Below, in pieces: positions 1-7,956 of a DNA stretch of 15,712 nucleotides. The stretch is from Pseudomonadota bacterium (GTDB taxonomy: Bacteria; Pseudomonadota; Alphaproteobacteria; Caulobacterales; Caulobacteraceae), in the NCBI GenBank assembly GCA_023445955.1, contig JAEXJH010000322.1:1-15712 (forward strand), read 5' to 3'. The translations under genes were made by a program, and so were the position numbers. Position 1 is the stretch's first letter; every line of letters starts with the position of its first letter. The notes beneath the pieces are model-generated. The model made no database searches and was not told the DNA's origin. It saw only the letters and a list, made by a program, of their open reading frames with translations.

Positions 1-96
1 TTCTGCCCTGGCTCGACATTGTGAGCCCACGCGACGCTGCCTAGACTCCTAGCGTCCGACCTGCGCCAATAGCAGCCGTTGAGACAACTCCGGAAA

Positions 97-117
97 GGCG
101 ACGCTCGGCTCACCGCC
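97..117 (-). terminator. Weak candidate terminator after the GH92 gene
   Basis: On the minus strand GGCGGTG pairs with CGTCGCC (7 bp, two of them G-U) around a 7-nt loop, followed by TTT. It lies 8 bases after the GH92 stop. The stem is short and the T run minimal, so this is a guess. Further out, GACGCT (33-38) and AGCGTC (51-56) form another 6-bp inverted repeat with no T run. Confidence 0.3.
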
Positions 118-124
118 TCAAACT

Positions 125-2176
125 TCAAGATGCGAGCTGGAATTCCAGGCGTCCGCCCGCCGCTAGGAGGGCGTGATCGATCAACAGGCTCTTCACCGGA
201 CGTCCGTTCCAGAGGACCTGGACGAGCCGGCCATCTTCCGGGCCATGCTTGTCGATCATCAACCGTCGTCCGGCCGGCAAGGCGATCTCGGCGTGGTCGA
301 AGGACGGAATGGTCATGGCGTAGCGTGGCTCGCCCGGCGTCAGCGGATAAAGGCCTAGGGAGGCCCAGACGTACCAGGCCGCCATGCCGCCGGCGTCGTC
401 GTCCATGCCGTCAGCGTAGCCGACCGGGTCCAGGGCGAAGGCGCGGCCGCGCCAGGGTGCGTCGCGCTTGCCGGCGTTGGTGTACCAGTGATCCATCGGC
501 CGATGCAGGACCTGGTCGACCAGGGCCCGTGTCGGTTCGGCCTCGCCGATCTGGGCGAACAGGAACGGCGCCTGGATGTCGGGCTGGTTGGTCATGTTGA
601 AGAGGTTCTGGTCGAAGAACCGCGTCAACTCGGACTTGAAGCGTTCCCGGCCCAGGCCCTCGTCGACCAGCCAGTCCAGGTCGAAGACCGGCGCCCAGCG
701 ATACTGCCAGAGCGTGCCCTGGTAGAGCCCCCGGGCCTTGACCACGTCGAAGTCGTCGAAGACCTTGCCGAACACCCGCCGCCACATCGTCCGATAGGAT
801 AGCGCCTGGGCCCGCAGCGTATCGGCCAGTACGGCCTGCCCCAGGTCCCGCGCCAGCTCGGACGCCGCCCAGGTGTCGTACGCGGTCTCGATCTGCTGGT
901 CAGGCGCCTCGTTCGGCAGGTCCCTCAGCTCGGCGACCATCAGCGGCAAGACTGCCGCCGCGTCGAAGCCGCCTATCCCCTTGCGGCGGAAATCGAGCAG
1001 GGCCACGCCGGCATGCTCGGTGCGCACGGTGATGAAGGGCTCGTTTTGCGTGGCCCACTGGGCCTTGCCCGCCAGATAAAGTTCGGCGAGCGAGGCGGCG
1101 ATGTCGGACGAACGGTCCGGATCGACCAGGCCGAGCAGGGGTAACTGAGTGCGGTAATTGTCCCAGACCGCCCAGCCGGCATAGCGATGGCGGCCCTTGG
1201 GCGCTTGATGCAGCGATCCATCCGAGCGGCGGTACCATCCGTCAGCGTCATCGATCCGCGCGGGGGTCTGCATGGTGCGAAAGAGGTGCGTGTAGAGAAG
1301 GCGCGCCCGTTCGCCGTCGCCAGGCGCGCGCACGCGCTCTAGTTCATGGGTCCAGGCGGTGTGGGCCGCCACCCGCACCTGCTGCAGGCTACGCCCGCCC
1401 ACCGTGACGTCCAGCATGCGACGGGCCGAGGCCGGGTCGACGACCGACAGGCCCGTTCGCACGGTGATCCGGTCGCCGGCGGCCACAAGCAAGTCAAACG
1501 CCAGGCGATCGCCGTCGAGCGGCGTGGCCGCGACGGTCAGGGGCTTATCGTTGAGGGTCAGGGTCGCGGCGAAGGCCAGGTGATAGCGGCCCTGGTTGCA
1601 GACCGTGCCGGCCGACGTCCGTCCGCGCAGGTCGCCGGCTTCCCGCGCCGTCCACTCGGCGGTGCGATGCTTGGTGTAGCCGTGCCACGGATCGAAGACG
1701 ATGCGGACCGCTCCCGCGTGCGGCATCTTGAACTCGGAGATCCCGGCCGCGCCGATCGCCGCCAACTGGGCCTCGACGCCCTGGCCGTAGCGGACGCTGT
1801 ACCAGCCCGGCGCGGCGCGCTCGGAGGCCTTGTCCATGACCCAGACCGGTCCCTCCCCGGCATAGCCGACGGCGATGTGCAGGTCGCCTCCGGCGCCGCC
1901 GCAGCCGACGCCCACGGCGCGGGTATGGGAAAACCCGGTCAACTGGGTCGCGGCGAAGTCATAGCCCGCGTGCTCGGCCGGCCGGGTGTCCGGCGACAGC
2001 TGCACCATGCCGTAGGGCCCGGTCGCCGCCGGCGTCAGCTGGCCATGGTCGCCGGACGTGCCGACGAACGGGTCGACCAGGTCCACGGGATCCGGCGATG
2101 CTGCGGCTTGCGCGACGGTCGCCGTTATCAGCCCCAGCGACACGGCGATCACGCGCCAAGCGCGCGCGGCGCTCAT
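125..2176 (-). CDS. Secreted GH92 family glycosidase, possibly a mannosyl-phosphate phosphodiesterase
   Basis: A 683-residue GH92 protein; the family consists of Ca2+-dependent inverting exo-alpha-mannosidases. Residues 1-26 form a signal peptide ending in VAQAAA, so it acts in the periplasm or outside. Family landmarks are seen in order: VDPFVGT (34-40), TGPYGMVQLSPDT (52-64), GFSHT (81-85), WDNYRTQLPLL (338-348), LYQGTLWQY (484-492) and MDDDAGGMAAWYVWASLGLYP (591-611). D592 and D594 align with the two catalytic-base aspartates (usual form GDEDNGQ). At Q486, codon CAG at 719-721, most family members have the catalytic-acid Glu (usual form EGNxWQY). R86 replaces the second His of GFSHTH. The length is slightly below the usual ~750. 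The start ATG overlaps the stop of the upstream SGNH gene (ATGA), implying translational coupling. Family assignment is certain; substrate is inferred. The alternative to a phosphodiesterase is an inactive or altered mannosidase. Confidence 0.93.
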   Translation of the reverse strand: MSAARAWRVIAVSLGLITATVAQAAASPDPVDLVDPFVGTSGDHGQLTPAATGPYGMVQLSPDTRPAEHAGYDFAATQLTGFSHTRAVGVGCGGAGGDLHIAVGYAGEGPVWVMDKASERAAPGWYSVRYGQGVEAQLAAIGAAGISEFKMPHAGAVRIVFDPWHGYTKHRTAEWTAREAGDLRGRTSAGTVCNQGRYHLAFAATLTLNDKPLTVAATPLDGDRLAFDLLVAAGDRITVRTGLSVVDPASARRMLDVTVGGRSLQQVRVAAHTAWTHELERVRAPGDGERARLLYTHLFRTMQTPARIDDADGWYRRSDGSLHQAPKGRHRYAGWAVWDNYRTQLPLLGLVDPDRSSDIAASLAELYLAGKAQWATQNEPFITVRTEHAGVALLDFRRKGIGGFDAAAVLPLMVAELRDLPNEAPDQQIETAYDTWAASELARDLGQAVLADTLRAQALSYRTMWRRVFGKVFDDFDVVKARGLYQGTLWQYRWAPVFDLDWLVDEGLGRERFKSELTRFFDQNLFNMTNQPDIQAPFLFAQIGEAEPTRALVDQVLHRPMDHWYTNAGKRDAPWRGRAFALDPVGYADGMDDDAGGMAAWYVWASLGLYPLTPGEPRYAMTIPSFDHAEIALPAGRRLMIDKHGPEDGRLVQVLWNGRPVKSLLIDHALLAAGGRLEFQLAS

Positions 2177-3387
2177 CGCGGACGCACCAGGGCCAGGGGC
2201 ACGGCCTGTCCCATGGCCTCGTAGCCGCCGTCGCCGGGATGGAGCTTGTCGCCCGAGTCATACAGGGGCCTGATCGCCGGCGGCGAACTGGTGTCCCGGA
2301 TCGCGGCCTCGAAGTCGATCACCGCATCGAACGCCTTGCTGGTTCGGATCCAGCGATTGACCGCCTGACGCAAGGCCTCACGCTCGGGCGTGATGTACTT
2401 GGAGCCGAAGCCCGGGGTCAAGGTCGCGCCGATCACCTTGATCCCGCGCGCGTGGCCGGCGGCGATCAGGGCCTGGTAGCCGGCGGTCAGGTCGTCGAGC
2501 GTCACCGTCGGTTCGCCGGCCTCGCCGCTACGCCAGATGTCGTTGATGCCCTCGAGCAGGATCAGGTGCGTGACGCTCGGAACCGAGGCCACGTCCCGGT
2601 CGAAGCGAGCGATCCCGGCCGTGCCGCGACCTTCGCGCAGCAGGCGGTTGCCGCTGACGCCCATGTTGACCACGCCGCAGTGATGCTTGGGCGAGGCCTT
2701 GACCAGGCGCTGGGCCAGGGTCCCCGGCCAGCCGCGCCAGTCGGGGCGAAGGCCGCGCGCGCCTTCGGTGATCGAGTCCCCGAAGGCCACGATCGTGCAG
2801 TCGGCCGAGGGATTGCGCACCGCGACCAGGGTCACGAAGGGGCGCAGCTTGAGAGCTTTCAGACCGTCCTCGCCCGGCAGGCCCGGATCGCTCGCCCCCT
2901 CTGCGAAGGCCAGCGGGAAGCCGGCGTTGCCGGCGACCGTGGTGCTGGCCTGCGACACCGCCACGCTGACGATGACGTCCTGGCCACTCAGCGCGACCAG
3001 GGGCGCAGCGTCGCTGACCAGGCTGACCCCGCCGGTGATGGTGGTCGCATCGCCGCCGGCAAAGCGGATCGGCGTCAGCTTGGCGGCGTCCAGCGCGAAC
3101 CCGGTCTCGCCGGCGGCCGGCGCGACCACCGCCGAGGCGATCCGCAGGGGCGCGGCGCCCTCAGGGTTGGTGAAGGTCAGGGCCAGGGCGTCGCCGGATT
3201 GGCTGAGACGAATCCGGAACCGGTAGACGCCGGCAGGAAGCTCGTCCTTGACCGCGCGGGTCGCCGGCGAGGTGGCGTAACCCCACGCCCCGCCCCAGCG
3301 CTCCTGCGCCGTCGTCGGGCCGAAGGCGGCCAGGACGAGCAGACCCGCGGCGGCGGCCCAAGCCTGATGGGTGCTGATCTTGCGCAT
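2173..3387 (-). CDS. Secreted SGNH/GDSL hydrolase with N-terminal beta domain
   Basis: A 404-residue secreted esterase or lipase-like hydrolase. An N-terminal hydrophobic stretch (about 9-26) ending in TTAQ is a signal peptide. Residues ~30-195 look like a beta-rich domain rich in Thr, Val and Ala, and the SGNH core follows. Block I is AFGDSITEG with nucleophile S205. Block II is GVSGNRLL with G246 at its centre. Block III is EGINDI with N282. Block V is DKLHP, giving D380 and H383 of the triad, so the active site is complete. It lies between the TonB receptor (8-bp gap, with a GGGGGCG ribosome site in the gap) and the GH92 gene (4-bp overlap). That suggests it removes acyl groups such as acetyl from a glycan before or after GH92 acts. 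The substrate cannot be read from the sequence. Confidence 0.9.
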   Translation of the reverse strand: MRKISTHQAWAAAAGLLVLAAFGPTTAQERWGGAWGYATSPATRAVKDELPAGVYRFRIRLSQSGDALALTFTNPEGAAPLRIASAVVAPAAGETGFALDAAKLTPIRFAGGDATTITGGVSLVSDAAPLVALSGQDVIVSVAVSQASTTVAGNAGFPLAFAEGASDPGLPGEDGLKALKLRPFVTLVAVRNPSADCTIVAFGDSITEGARGLRPDWRGWPGTLAQRLVKASPKHHCGVVNMGVSGNRLLREGRGTAGIARFDRDVASVPSVTHLILLEGINDIWRSGEAGEPTVTLDDLTAGYQALIAAGHARGIKVIGATLTPGFGSKYITPEREALRQAVNRWIRTSKAFDAVIDFEAAIRDTSSPPAIRPLYDSGDKLHPGDGGYEAMGQAVPLALVRPR

Positions 3388-3395
3388 GACGCCCC

Positions 3396-6356
3396 CTAGA
3401 ACTTGAAGCGCAGCGCGGCCGAATAGACGCGGCCTTCGAAATAGACCCGGTCGGTCACGGTCTTGGTGGCCCAGTAGGCGCGCTGCGGCTCACCCAGCAG
3501 GTTGCTGCCTTCGACGCTGAGGGCGACGTTGGGCTTGATCCGGTAGGTCACCGACGCGTCCAGGCGCTCGATCGGATACCACTTCAGGTCATTGATCCGG
3601 TTGGACAGGGTGTAGAGCAGCGTGAAGCCGCTACGGATCGAATAGGCCACCCGCGCCCGCAGCCGGCCGTCGTCGTAGAACGCCCCGCCGTTGAAGCTCT
3701 TCTTCGAGATCCCGGTCACCGGCCCCTTGAAGGCCGTGTTGGCGGCGGTGGCCGGCAGGTCCTGCTGGGAGTCGATATAGGTGAAGTTGGCAAAGCCCCC
3801 GAAGTTGCGCCAGATCCCCGGCGCGAAGTCGAAGAAGGTGCTGCCGCTGAGCTCGACGCCCTGGATCTTGCCGGTCCCGGCGTTGATCGGCCGAGTGACA
3901 TTGACCACGCCCGTAGCGCCGCCCGGGTTTTCCTGCTGGACGGTGTTGACGATGAAGCCGTCCACGTCGCGCCGGAAGAGCGCCAGGCTCGCCGAGCCGG
4001 CGCGGCCGAAATACCATTCCAGCGAGGCGTCCCAGTTCTCCGAACGGATGGGCTGGAGATCCGGATTACCCGCCGAGGCCGTGCCCGCATAGGCGCCCGA
4101 GGCGGCCGTCACCTGCACGAGGTTCATGCTCGGATTGAGCTGGCTGAAGTCGGGCCGGTTGAAGGTTTTCGTCCAGGCCAGGCGCAATTGCACGGCGGGC
4201 GTAAGGTGGGCGACCGCGCTGAAGCTGGGCAGGGTGTCGGTGTATTCGTGATGGCCCTCGATCGGCGTGTAGGTGACCACGGTGCCGGCGGTCGGCGTGC
4301 GGGTCGTGCTCATCTGCGTGCCGCGGATGGCCAGCTTGGTCTTCACCACCCGCACCCCGGCGACGCCATCGATATCGACCCCGCCCAGGCTGAAGCCGTA
4401 CTTGCCCATGCCGTAGGCGGCGTAGGTCGTCTCGTCGCCCGAGAAGTCCAGCAGCGGATTGTAGGCCGGACGCTCGGGCAGGAAGATCGATTGGCCCGGC
4501 AGCGTGGCGACATAGGCATTGAGCGCCGCCAGATTGGCCTTGCTGCTCAGCAGCGTCCCGTCATAGCCGACCCAGCTTTGCGGAACCTCGGCGTCATCGC
4601 CGTGAAAGCCCGGATTGATCACCCGCGGCTGCGCGCCGCCGGGAAAGGCCGAGAGCGGCAGGTTCAGCGCGTTCAGGTCGGCCAGGCGCGTGCCTTCCTG
4701 GTAGCGCGTGTCGCGGTCGGCGTAGCGCAGGCCCGCCTTGAACGCGCGAAAGAAGTGCGAGCCAAGATCGTAGTCGAGGTCGCCGCGCCACTGCAGCCCC
4801 TCGCCCCGCGCGCGGCTGGCAGTGTCCGAATAGGCCCGGACGTGGAAGGTGCTGGGGTTGGTGACGTCGACGCCGCCCAGATAGCGATAGGCCAGGCCGC
4901 CATACTGGCTGTCGCTCTGGAATGTCGCCTGGATCGTCGGGGCCTGGTTGAACGCCAGCAGGAAGAGCTGGGTGTCGGTATCGATCTTCGAGATCGTATA
5001 GACCGCGCTGCTGCTCAGAGACGCGCGGCCGCGGGTGTAGTCGGCCGCCAGCTCGATCTGCGTCGTGTCGAGCACCTTGTGGGTGTGCGACGAGCGCGGC
5101 CCGGAGGTGATCGGCGCGGTGAAGGTGGCGCTCTGGACGACATTCGCGCCCGGGATCAGGGTGACGTCGCGCAGCGCCGTACCGGCCGCGATCGCGGTGG
5201 TGAAGTCGTTGTCGAAGTAGGTGTTGTCGTCCTTGATGTTGGTGGCCCGCAGCTTGAAGCCGAGGTTGTTGGTCGCCCGCCACTGCAGGGCGCCGGTCAG
5301 GACCGGACGCTCGAACCGCCCCTCGGGATGCTTGACCAGGATGCTGCCGGGATAGAGCAGCCCCGTTCCCAGACCCGTCGGCGTCACCGATTGGGCCGCG
5401 GTCGTCGCCTGCAGCTGCAGGCTCTCGCGATAGGACTCCAGGTAGTCGCGGCGCAGGTACGAGACGTTCACCAGGGCGCCGACCTCGCCGATCCTGGTGT
5501 CCCAGCGCTTCGAAAGCAGCACGTCGCCGTTGTAGAAGAACTTGCGCGACTGGTCGTCGTAGCTGCTGCGCAGCGTGCCGGCGATGACGCCCTTGCCCCG
5601 CGGGGTGTCGAAAGGCTGGCGCAGCTGGACGTTCACCGCCCCGCCGACGCCGCCCTCGATCAGGTCGGGGGTCAGCGCCTTGTAGACCTCCATCGAGCGG
5701 ATCAGGTTGGCCGGATAGCTGTTGAGCAGGGTCTGGCGCGAGGAGCCGGTATAGGCTTCCTGGTTATTCAGCGTCGTCAGGATCTGGGCGATCCCGCGGA
5801 TGGTGATCGACTGGCCCTCGCCGCGGTTGCGAAAGATCTGCACCCCGGGCAGCCGGGCCAGGGCCTCGGTGGCGCTGTTGTCCGGCAGCTGGTTGACGTC
5901 CTCGGCCGCGACCACGTCCATGATCGCCGTCGACCGGCGCTTGGCCTCACGGGCGGTCTCGAGACTGGCCCGCAGCCCCGTCACCACCAGGCTGTCGACT
6001 TCAGAGGTTTCGGCCGCCGCGACCGGACGGGGCGCGGGCGAGGGATCGCGCGCCAGGGTGACGACCGAGCCGGTCCAGCTGGCGATGCGCAGGCCCGTGC
6101 CCTTCAGCATCTGCTCCAGGGCCGCTCGCGGGTCCATCTGGCCGGCGACGGCGTTGGTCTGGACCCCTTCGGCCAGGCTGGCCGAGACCAGGATGCGCAG
6201 GTTGGCCTGGGCGGCGAAGGCCGGCACCGCGGTCGCCGCCGGCTGGGCCGGAACGTCGAAGCGCGCCGTCTGGGCCAGAGCCGGCGAAGCGGTCAGAAGC
6301 GTGGCGACAAGCGCCGCCGGCGCGGCGCAGATGAAGAAACCCGTCTTGAAAGACAT
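3396..6356 (-). CDS. TonB-dependent outer-membrane receptor with N-terminal STN signalling domain
   Basis: A 986-residue outer-membrane transporter. The signal peptide is residues 1-29 (cleavage near ALAQ). An STN domain (about 32-103, with FDVPAQPA and LRILVS) is the periplasmic part that contacts FecR-type proteins in transducing receptors. The TonB box is probably within VDSLVVTG (120-127). The plug spans about 135-245 (DVNQLPDNSATEALARLPGV, ITIRG). The remainder is a beta-barrel ending in aromatic F (RFKF), as expected for BAM-dependent assembly. The MDVVAAEDVNQLPDNSATEAL plug style is typical of the large alphaproteobacterial and xanthomonad carbohydrate-type receptors rather than siderophore receptors. 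The sigma and FecR genes lie directly upstream and two hydrolases downstream. The likely cargo is an oligosaccharide released by those enzymes; iron chelates are less likely. The start ATG has a GGGGG stretch as its only ribosome site. Confidence 0.93.
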   Translation of the reverse strand: MSFKTGFFICAAPAALVATLLTASPALAQTARFDVPAQPAATAVPAFAAQANLRILVSASLAEGVQTNAVAGQMDPRAALEQMLKGTGLRIASWTGSVVTLARDPSPAPRPVAAAETSEVDSLVVTGLRASLETAREAKRRSTAIMDVVAAEDVNQLPDNSATEALARLPGVQIFRNRGEGQSITIRGIAQILTTLNNQEAYTGSSRQTLLNSYPANLIRSMEVYKALTPDLIEGGVGGAVNVQLRQPFDTPRGKGVIAGTLRSSYDDQSRKFFYNGDVLLSKRWDTRIGEVGALVNVSYLRRDYLESYRESLQLQATTAAQSVTPTGLGTGLLYPGSILVKHPEGRFERPVLTGALQWRATNNLGFKLRATNIKDDNTYFDNDFTTAIAAGTALRDVTLIPGANVVQSATFTAPITSGPRSSHTHKVLDTTQIELAADYTRGRASLSSSAVYTISKIDTDTQLFLLAFNQAPTIQATFQSDSQYGGLAYRYLGGVDVTNPSTFHVRAYSDTASRARGEGLQWRGDLDYDLGSHFFRAFKAGLRYADRDTRYQEGTRLADLNALNLPLSAFPGGAQPRVINPGFHGDDAEVPQSWVGYDGTLLSSKANLAALNAYVATLPGQSIFLPERPAYNPLLDFSGDETTYAAYGMGKYGFSLGGVDIDGVAGVRVVKTKLAIRGTQMSTTRTPTAGTVVTYTPIEGHHEYTDTLPSFSAVAHLTPAVQLRLAWTKTFNRPDFSQLNPSMNLVQVTAASGAYAGTASAGNPDLQPIRSENWDASLEWYFGRAGSASLALFRRDVDGFIVNTVQQENPGGATGVVNVTRPINAGTGKIQGVELSGSTFFDFAPGIWRNFGGFANFTYIDSQQDLPATAANTAFKGPVTGISKKSFNGGAFYDDGRLRARVAYSIRSGFTLLYTLSNRINDLKWYPIERLDASVTYRIKPNVALSVEGSNLLGEPQRAYWATKTVTDRVYFEGRVYSAALRFKF

Positions 6357-6363
6357 CGATAAA

Positions 6364-6398
6364 GCCCCCGGAGGTTATGGCTGAACGATGTCGGGGCT
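6364..6398 (-). promoter_or_regulatory. 5' leader hairpin that can mask the receptor ribosome site
   Basis: In the minus-strand transcript AGCCCC (6393-6398) can pair with GGGGCT (6363-6368). The second arm contains the G run that is the only ribosome-binding candidate for the receptor ATG at 6356. Pairing would hide it. The fold is read by eye; energy is not computed. Confidence 0.35.
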
Positions 6399-6422
6399 CT
6401 CGAAATCACTCGCGCGGCGAAT

Positions 6423-6428
6423 ATTATA
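6423..6428 (-). promoter_or_regulatory. Candidate -10 box (TATAAT) for the receptor-enzyme part of the operon
   Basis: A perfect TATAAT on the minus strand sits in an unusually A/T-rich patch in the 75-bp gap between fecR-like and receptor genes, inside the odd-length palindrome AATAT-T-ATATT (6420-6430). No good TTGACA-like -35 box is present at 16-18 bp, and I could not recognise an ECF-type promoter with confidence. Confidence 0.3.
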
Positions 6429-6431
6429 TTT

Positions 6432-7409
6432 TCATGACGCGGGGTTCTTGCGTCCGATCACGGTGTCGCTCCCCTCGTGCGAGACCGAGGCGCCGGTGAC
6501 CTGCTCGACCGCCTGAACAAACTCGTCGGGCTTGCTGATCAGGAACAGTCCGATCATCCGCTGGGACCGGACCGCCGGATCGACCACACGGATTTTGCCG
6601 AGGCTGTAACGATTGAGTTCATCGGCGGCCTCGCCCACCGTCATCCCGTCCAGCACCAGCTTGCCGCTGCGCCAGGCCAGGGCCGCGTTCTCGTTGACCG
6701 GCGCGACGCGAATGACCGAGGCGGCCATGGGGATGTTGGTCCCCTGCCCGGCCGAGATCGATGTGCGCGGTCCAGCCGCGCCGTTCCGCCAGGTCTGCAC
6801 CGCGCCTTCGGTCACCACGACCTGGACATCCCCGCCCTTGCGACGGACGGAGAACGCCGTGCCAGTCGCCCGGACATGAACCCCCTCGGCGTCGACGATG
6901 AAGGGACGCTGAGCGTTCTTGGCGACCTTGAACCAGGCTTCGCCCTGTTGGACTTCGATCCGGCGGGTCTTGTCGGAGTAGAGCACGCGGATGCGGCTGT
7001 CGGTGTTGACGATCGCCACCGAGCCATCCTGCAGCCGCACGCTGCGTTGCTCGCCGACCGCAGTGCGATAGGTCTGCGCGCCGGGCGCTAGAACCACCGC
7101 GGCGACCAGGACGGCGGCGATCGCGGCCAGTCCCGCGCCTACCGCCGCCTTGGGCCAGGCCGAACGCGACGCCCAGCGAGCAGGTTTGGTCGGCGCGACC
7201 GGCGCCGCCGCAACCGCCGGCGTCACCGGGTCCATCAGGGTCAGGGCCGCCTCGGCGCGCAGCAAGGCGCCCCGGTGGCGAGGGTCGGCCGCCAGCCAGG
7301 CGTCCAGCGCGCTCTGCTCGGTCGAGGACAGGTCGTCCGCGTCGATCCGGACAGCCCAGCCTACCGCAGCGTCGTCAATGTCGCGAAGCGCGGCGGGGTT
7401 CACCCTCAT
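6432..7409 (-). CDS. FecR-family anti-sigma factor / cell-surface signalling protein
   Basis: A 325-residue inner-membrane regulator. Residues 12-58 (VGWAVRIDADDL to ALLRAEAAL) match the cytoplasmic DUF4880 domain that holds the sigma factor. One membrane helix follows at about 88-109. The periplasmic FecR domain (about 112-210) carries the typical YRTAVGEQRSVRLQDGS stretch. A C-terminal STN-like segment (about 252-318, LDGMTVGEAADELNRYS) probably contacts the receptor. It overlaps the end of the sigma gene by 35 bp. The strong ribosome site AAGGAG (7410-7415) abuts this ATG with no spacer, while the in-frame GTG at 7401-7403 has an ideal 6-nt spacing. The true start may therefore be GTG, giving 323 residues. 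Confidence 0.93.
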   Translation of the reverse strand: MRVNPAALRDIDDAAVGWAVRIDADDLSSTEQSALDAWLAADPRHRGALLRAEAALTLMDPVTPAVAAAPVAPTKPARWASRSAWPKAAVGAGLAAIAAVLVAAVVLAPGAQTYRTAVGEQRSVRLQDGSVAIVNTDSRIRVLYSDKTRRIEVQQGEAWFKVAKNAQRPFIVDAEGVHVRATGTAFSVRRKGGDVQVVVTEGAVQTWRNGAAGPRTSISAGQGTNIPMAASVIRVAPVNENAALAWRSGKLVLDGMTVGEAADELNRYSLGKIRVVDPAVRSQRMIGLFLISKPDEFVQAVEQVTGASVSHEGSDTVIGRKNPAS

Positions 7410-7956
7410 CTCCTTCTTGGCGGTCCGGTTCGGCGACCTCGCCTTCGATGGCTTTCAACAGCGCTTTGAGGCCGCGCGCCAGATTGTTCTCGACGAACTT
7501 CTCGCTGACGCCGAGCCGCGCCGCGGTTTCCTTTTGGGTCAGCCCATCGATCCGGCGAAGCGAGATCACCTCGCGATAGTTCTTAGGCAGGTCGTCCAGG
7601 GCGCTGAGCACCTGGCCCAGACGACGGCGGCTGCCAGCAGCCTCCTCAGGCGACGGCGCCTCGTCCGCCAGGAATGGCGCATCCATATCGGCGACGACGT
7701 GGATCGGGACAATGCGCTCGCGGCGATAGCGCTGCAGGCGCAGGGACCGCACCGTGGCGAAGAAATAGGCCCGTCCGTTCTCGATGTGGCTGACGTCGGT
7801 CAGACCGCTGAGGACGCAATAGGCCTGCTGGATGATGTCGTCGACATCGAACAACGGCAGGCCGCTGCTGGCCAGCCACGCGCGCACGTCAGCCTCGTGC
7901 GGCAGCACCTGCTGAGCCACCCAGGCGATGATCGCGCGTCGTTGCTGTTTGTCCAA
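7375..7956 (-). CDS. ECF (FecI-like) RNA polymerase sigma factor
   Basis: A 193-residue sigma-70 family factor with only regions 2 and 4. Region 2 covers about 20-85: DVDDIIQQAYCVLSGL, then AYFFATVRSLRLQRYRRER, the promoter-melting and -10 binding part. Region 4 covers about 115-170: LPKNYREVISLRRIDGLTQ and the helix-turn-helix KETAARLGVSEKFVENNLARG. The pairing with FecR and an STN receptor makes it a FecI-type switch released by extracellular substrate. The frame upstream has no ATG before a TAG stop. The called start is TTG at 7954-7956, without a clear ribosome site; a GTG at codon 13 is the other option. The start is therefore uncertain, and low basal translation is plausible. Confidence 0.9.
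   Translation of the reverse strand: MDKQQRRAIIAWVAQQVLPHEADVRAWLASSGLPLFDVDDIIQQAYCVLSGLTDVSHIENGRAYFFATVRSLRLQRYRRERIVPIHVVADMDAPFLADEAPSPEEAAGSRRRLGQVLSALDDLPKNYREVISLRRIDGLTQKETAARLGVSEKFVENNLARGLKALLKAIEGEVAEPDRQEGDEGEPRRASRH
7410..7415 (-). promoter_or_regulatory. Strong ribosome binding site that favours a GTG start for fecR-like gene
   Basis: AAGGAG on the minus strand touches the ATG at 7407-7409 with zero spacing but is 6 nt from the in-frame GTG at 7401-7403, the usual optimum. Confidence 0.6.

Noticed and set aside
2098-3399. 433-codon plus-strand frame opposite the SGNH hydrolase
   Set aside because: Same cause: the opposite strand carries a complete SGNH triad, while this translation is Arg/Gly/Asp-rich without family features.
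4188-6362. Very long open frame (724 codons) on the plus strand opposite the receptor gene
   Set aside because: It is antisense to a clear TonB-dependent receptor, its translation is low-complexity and rich in Arg, Gly, Val and Asp, and GC-rich codon bias opens such frames. No domain or signal was seen.
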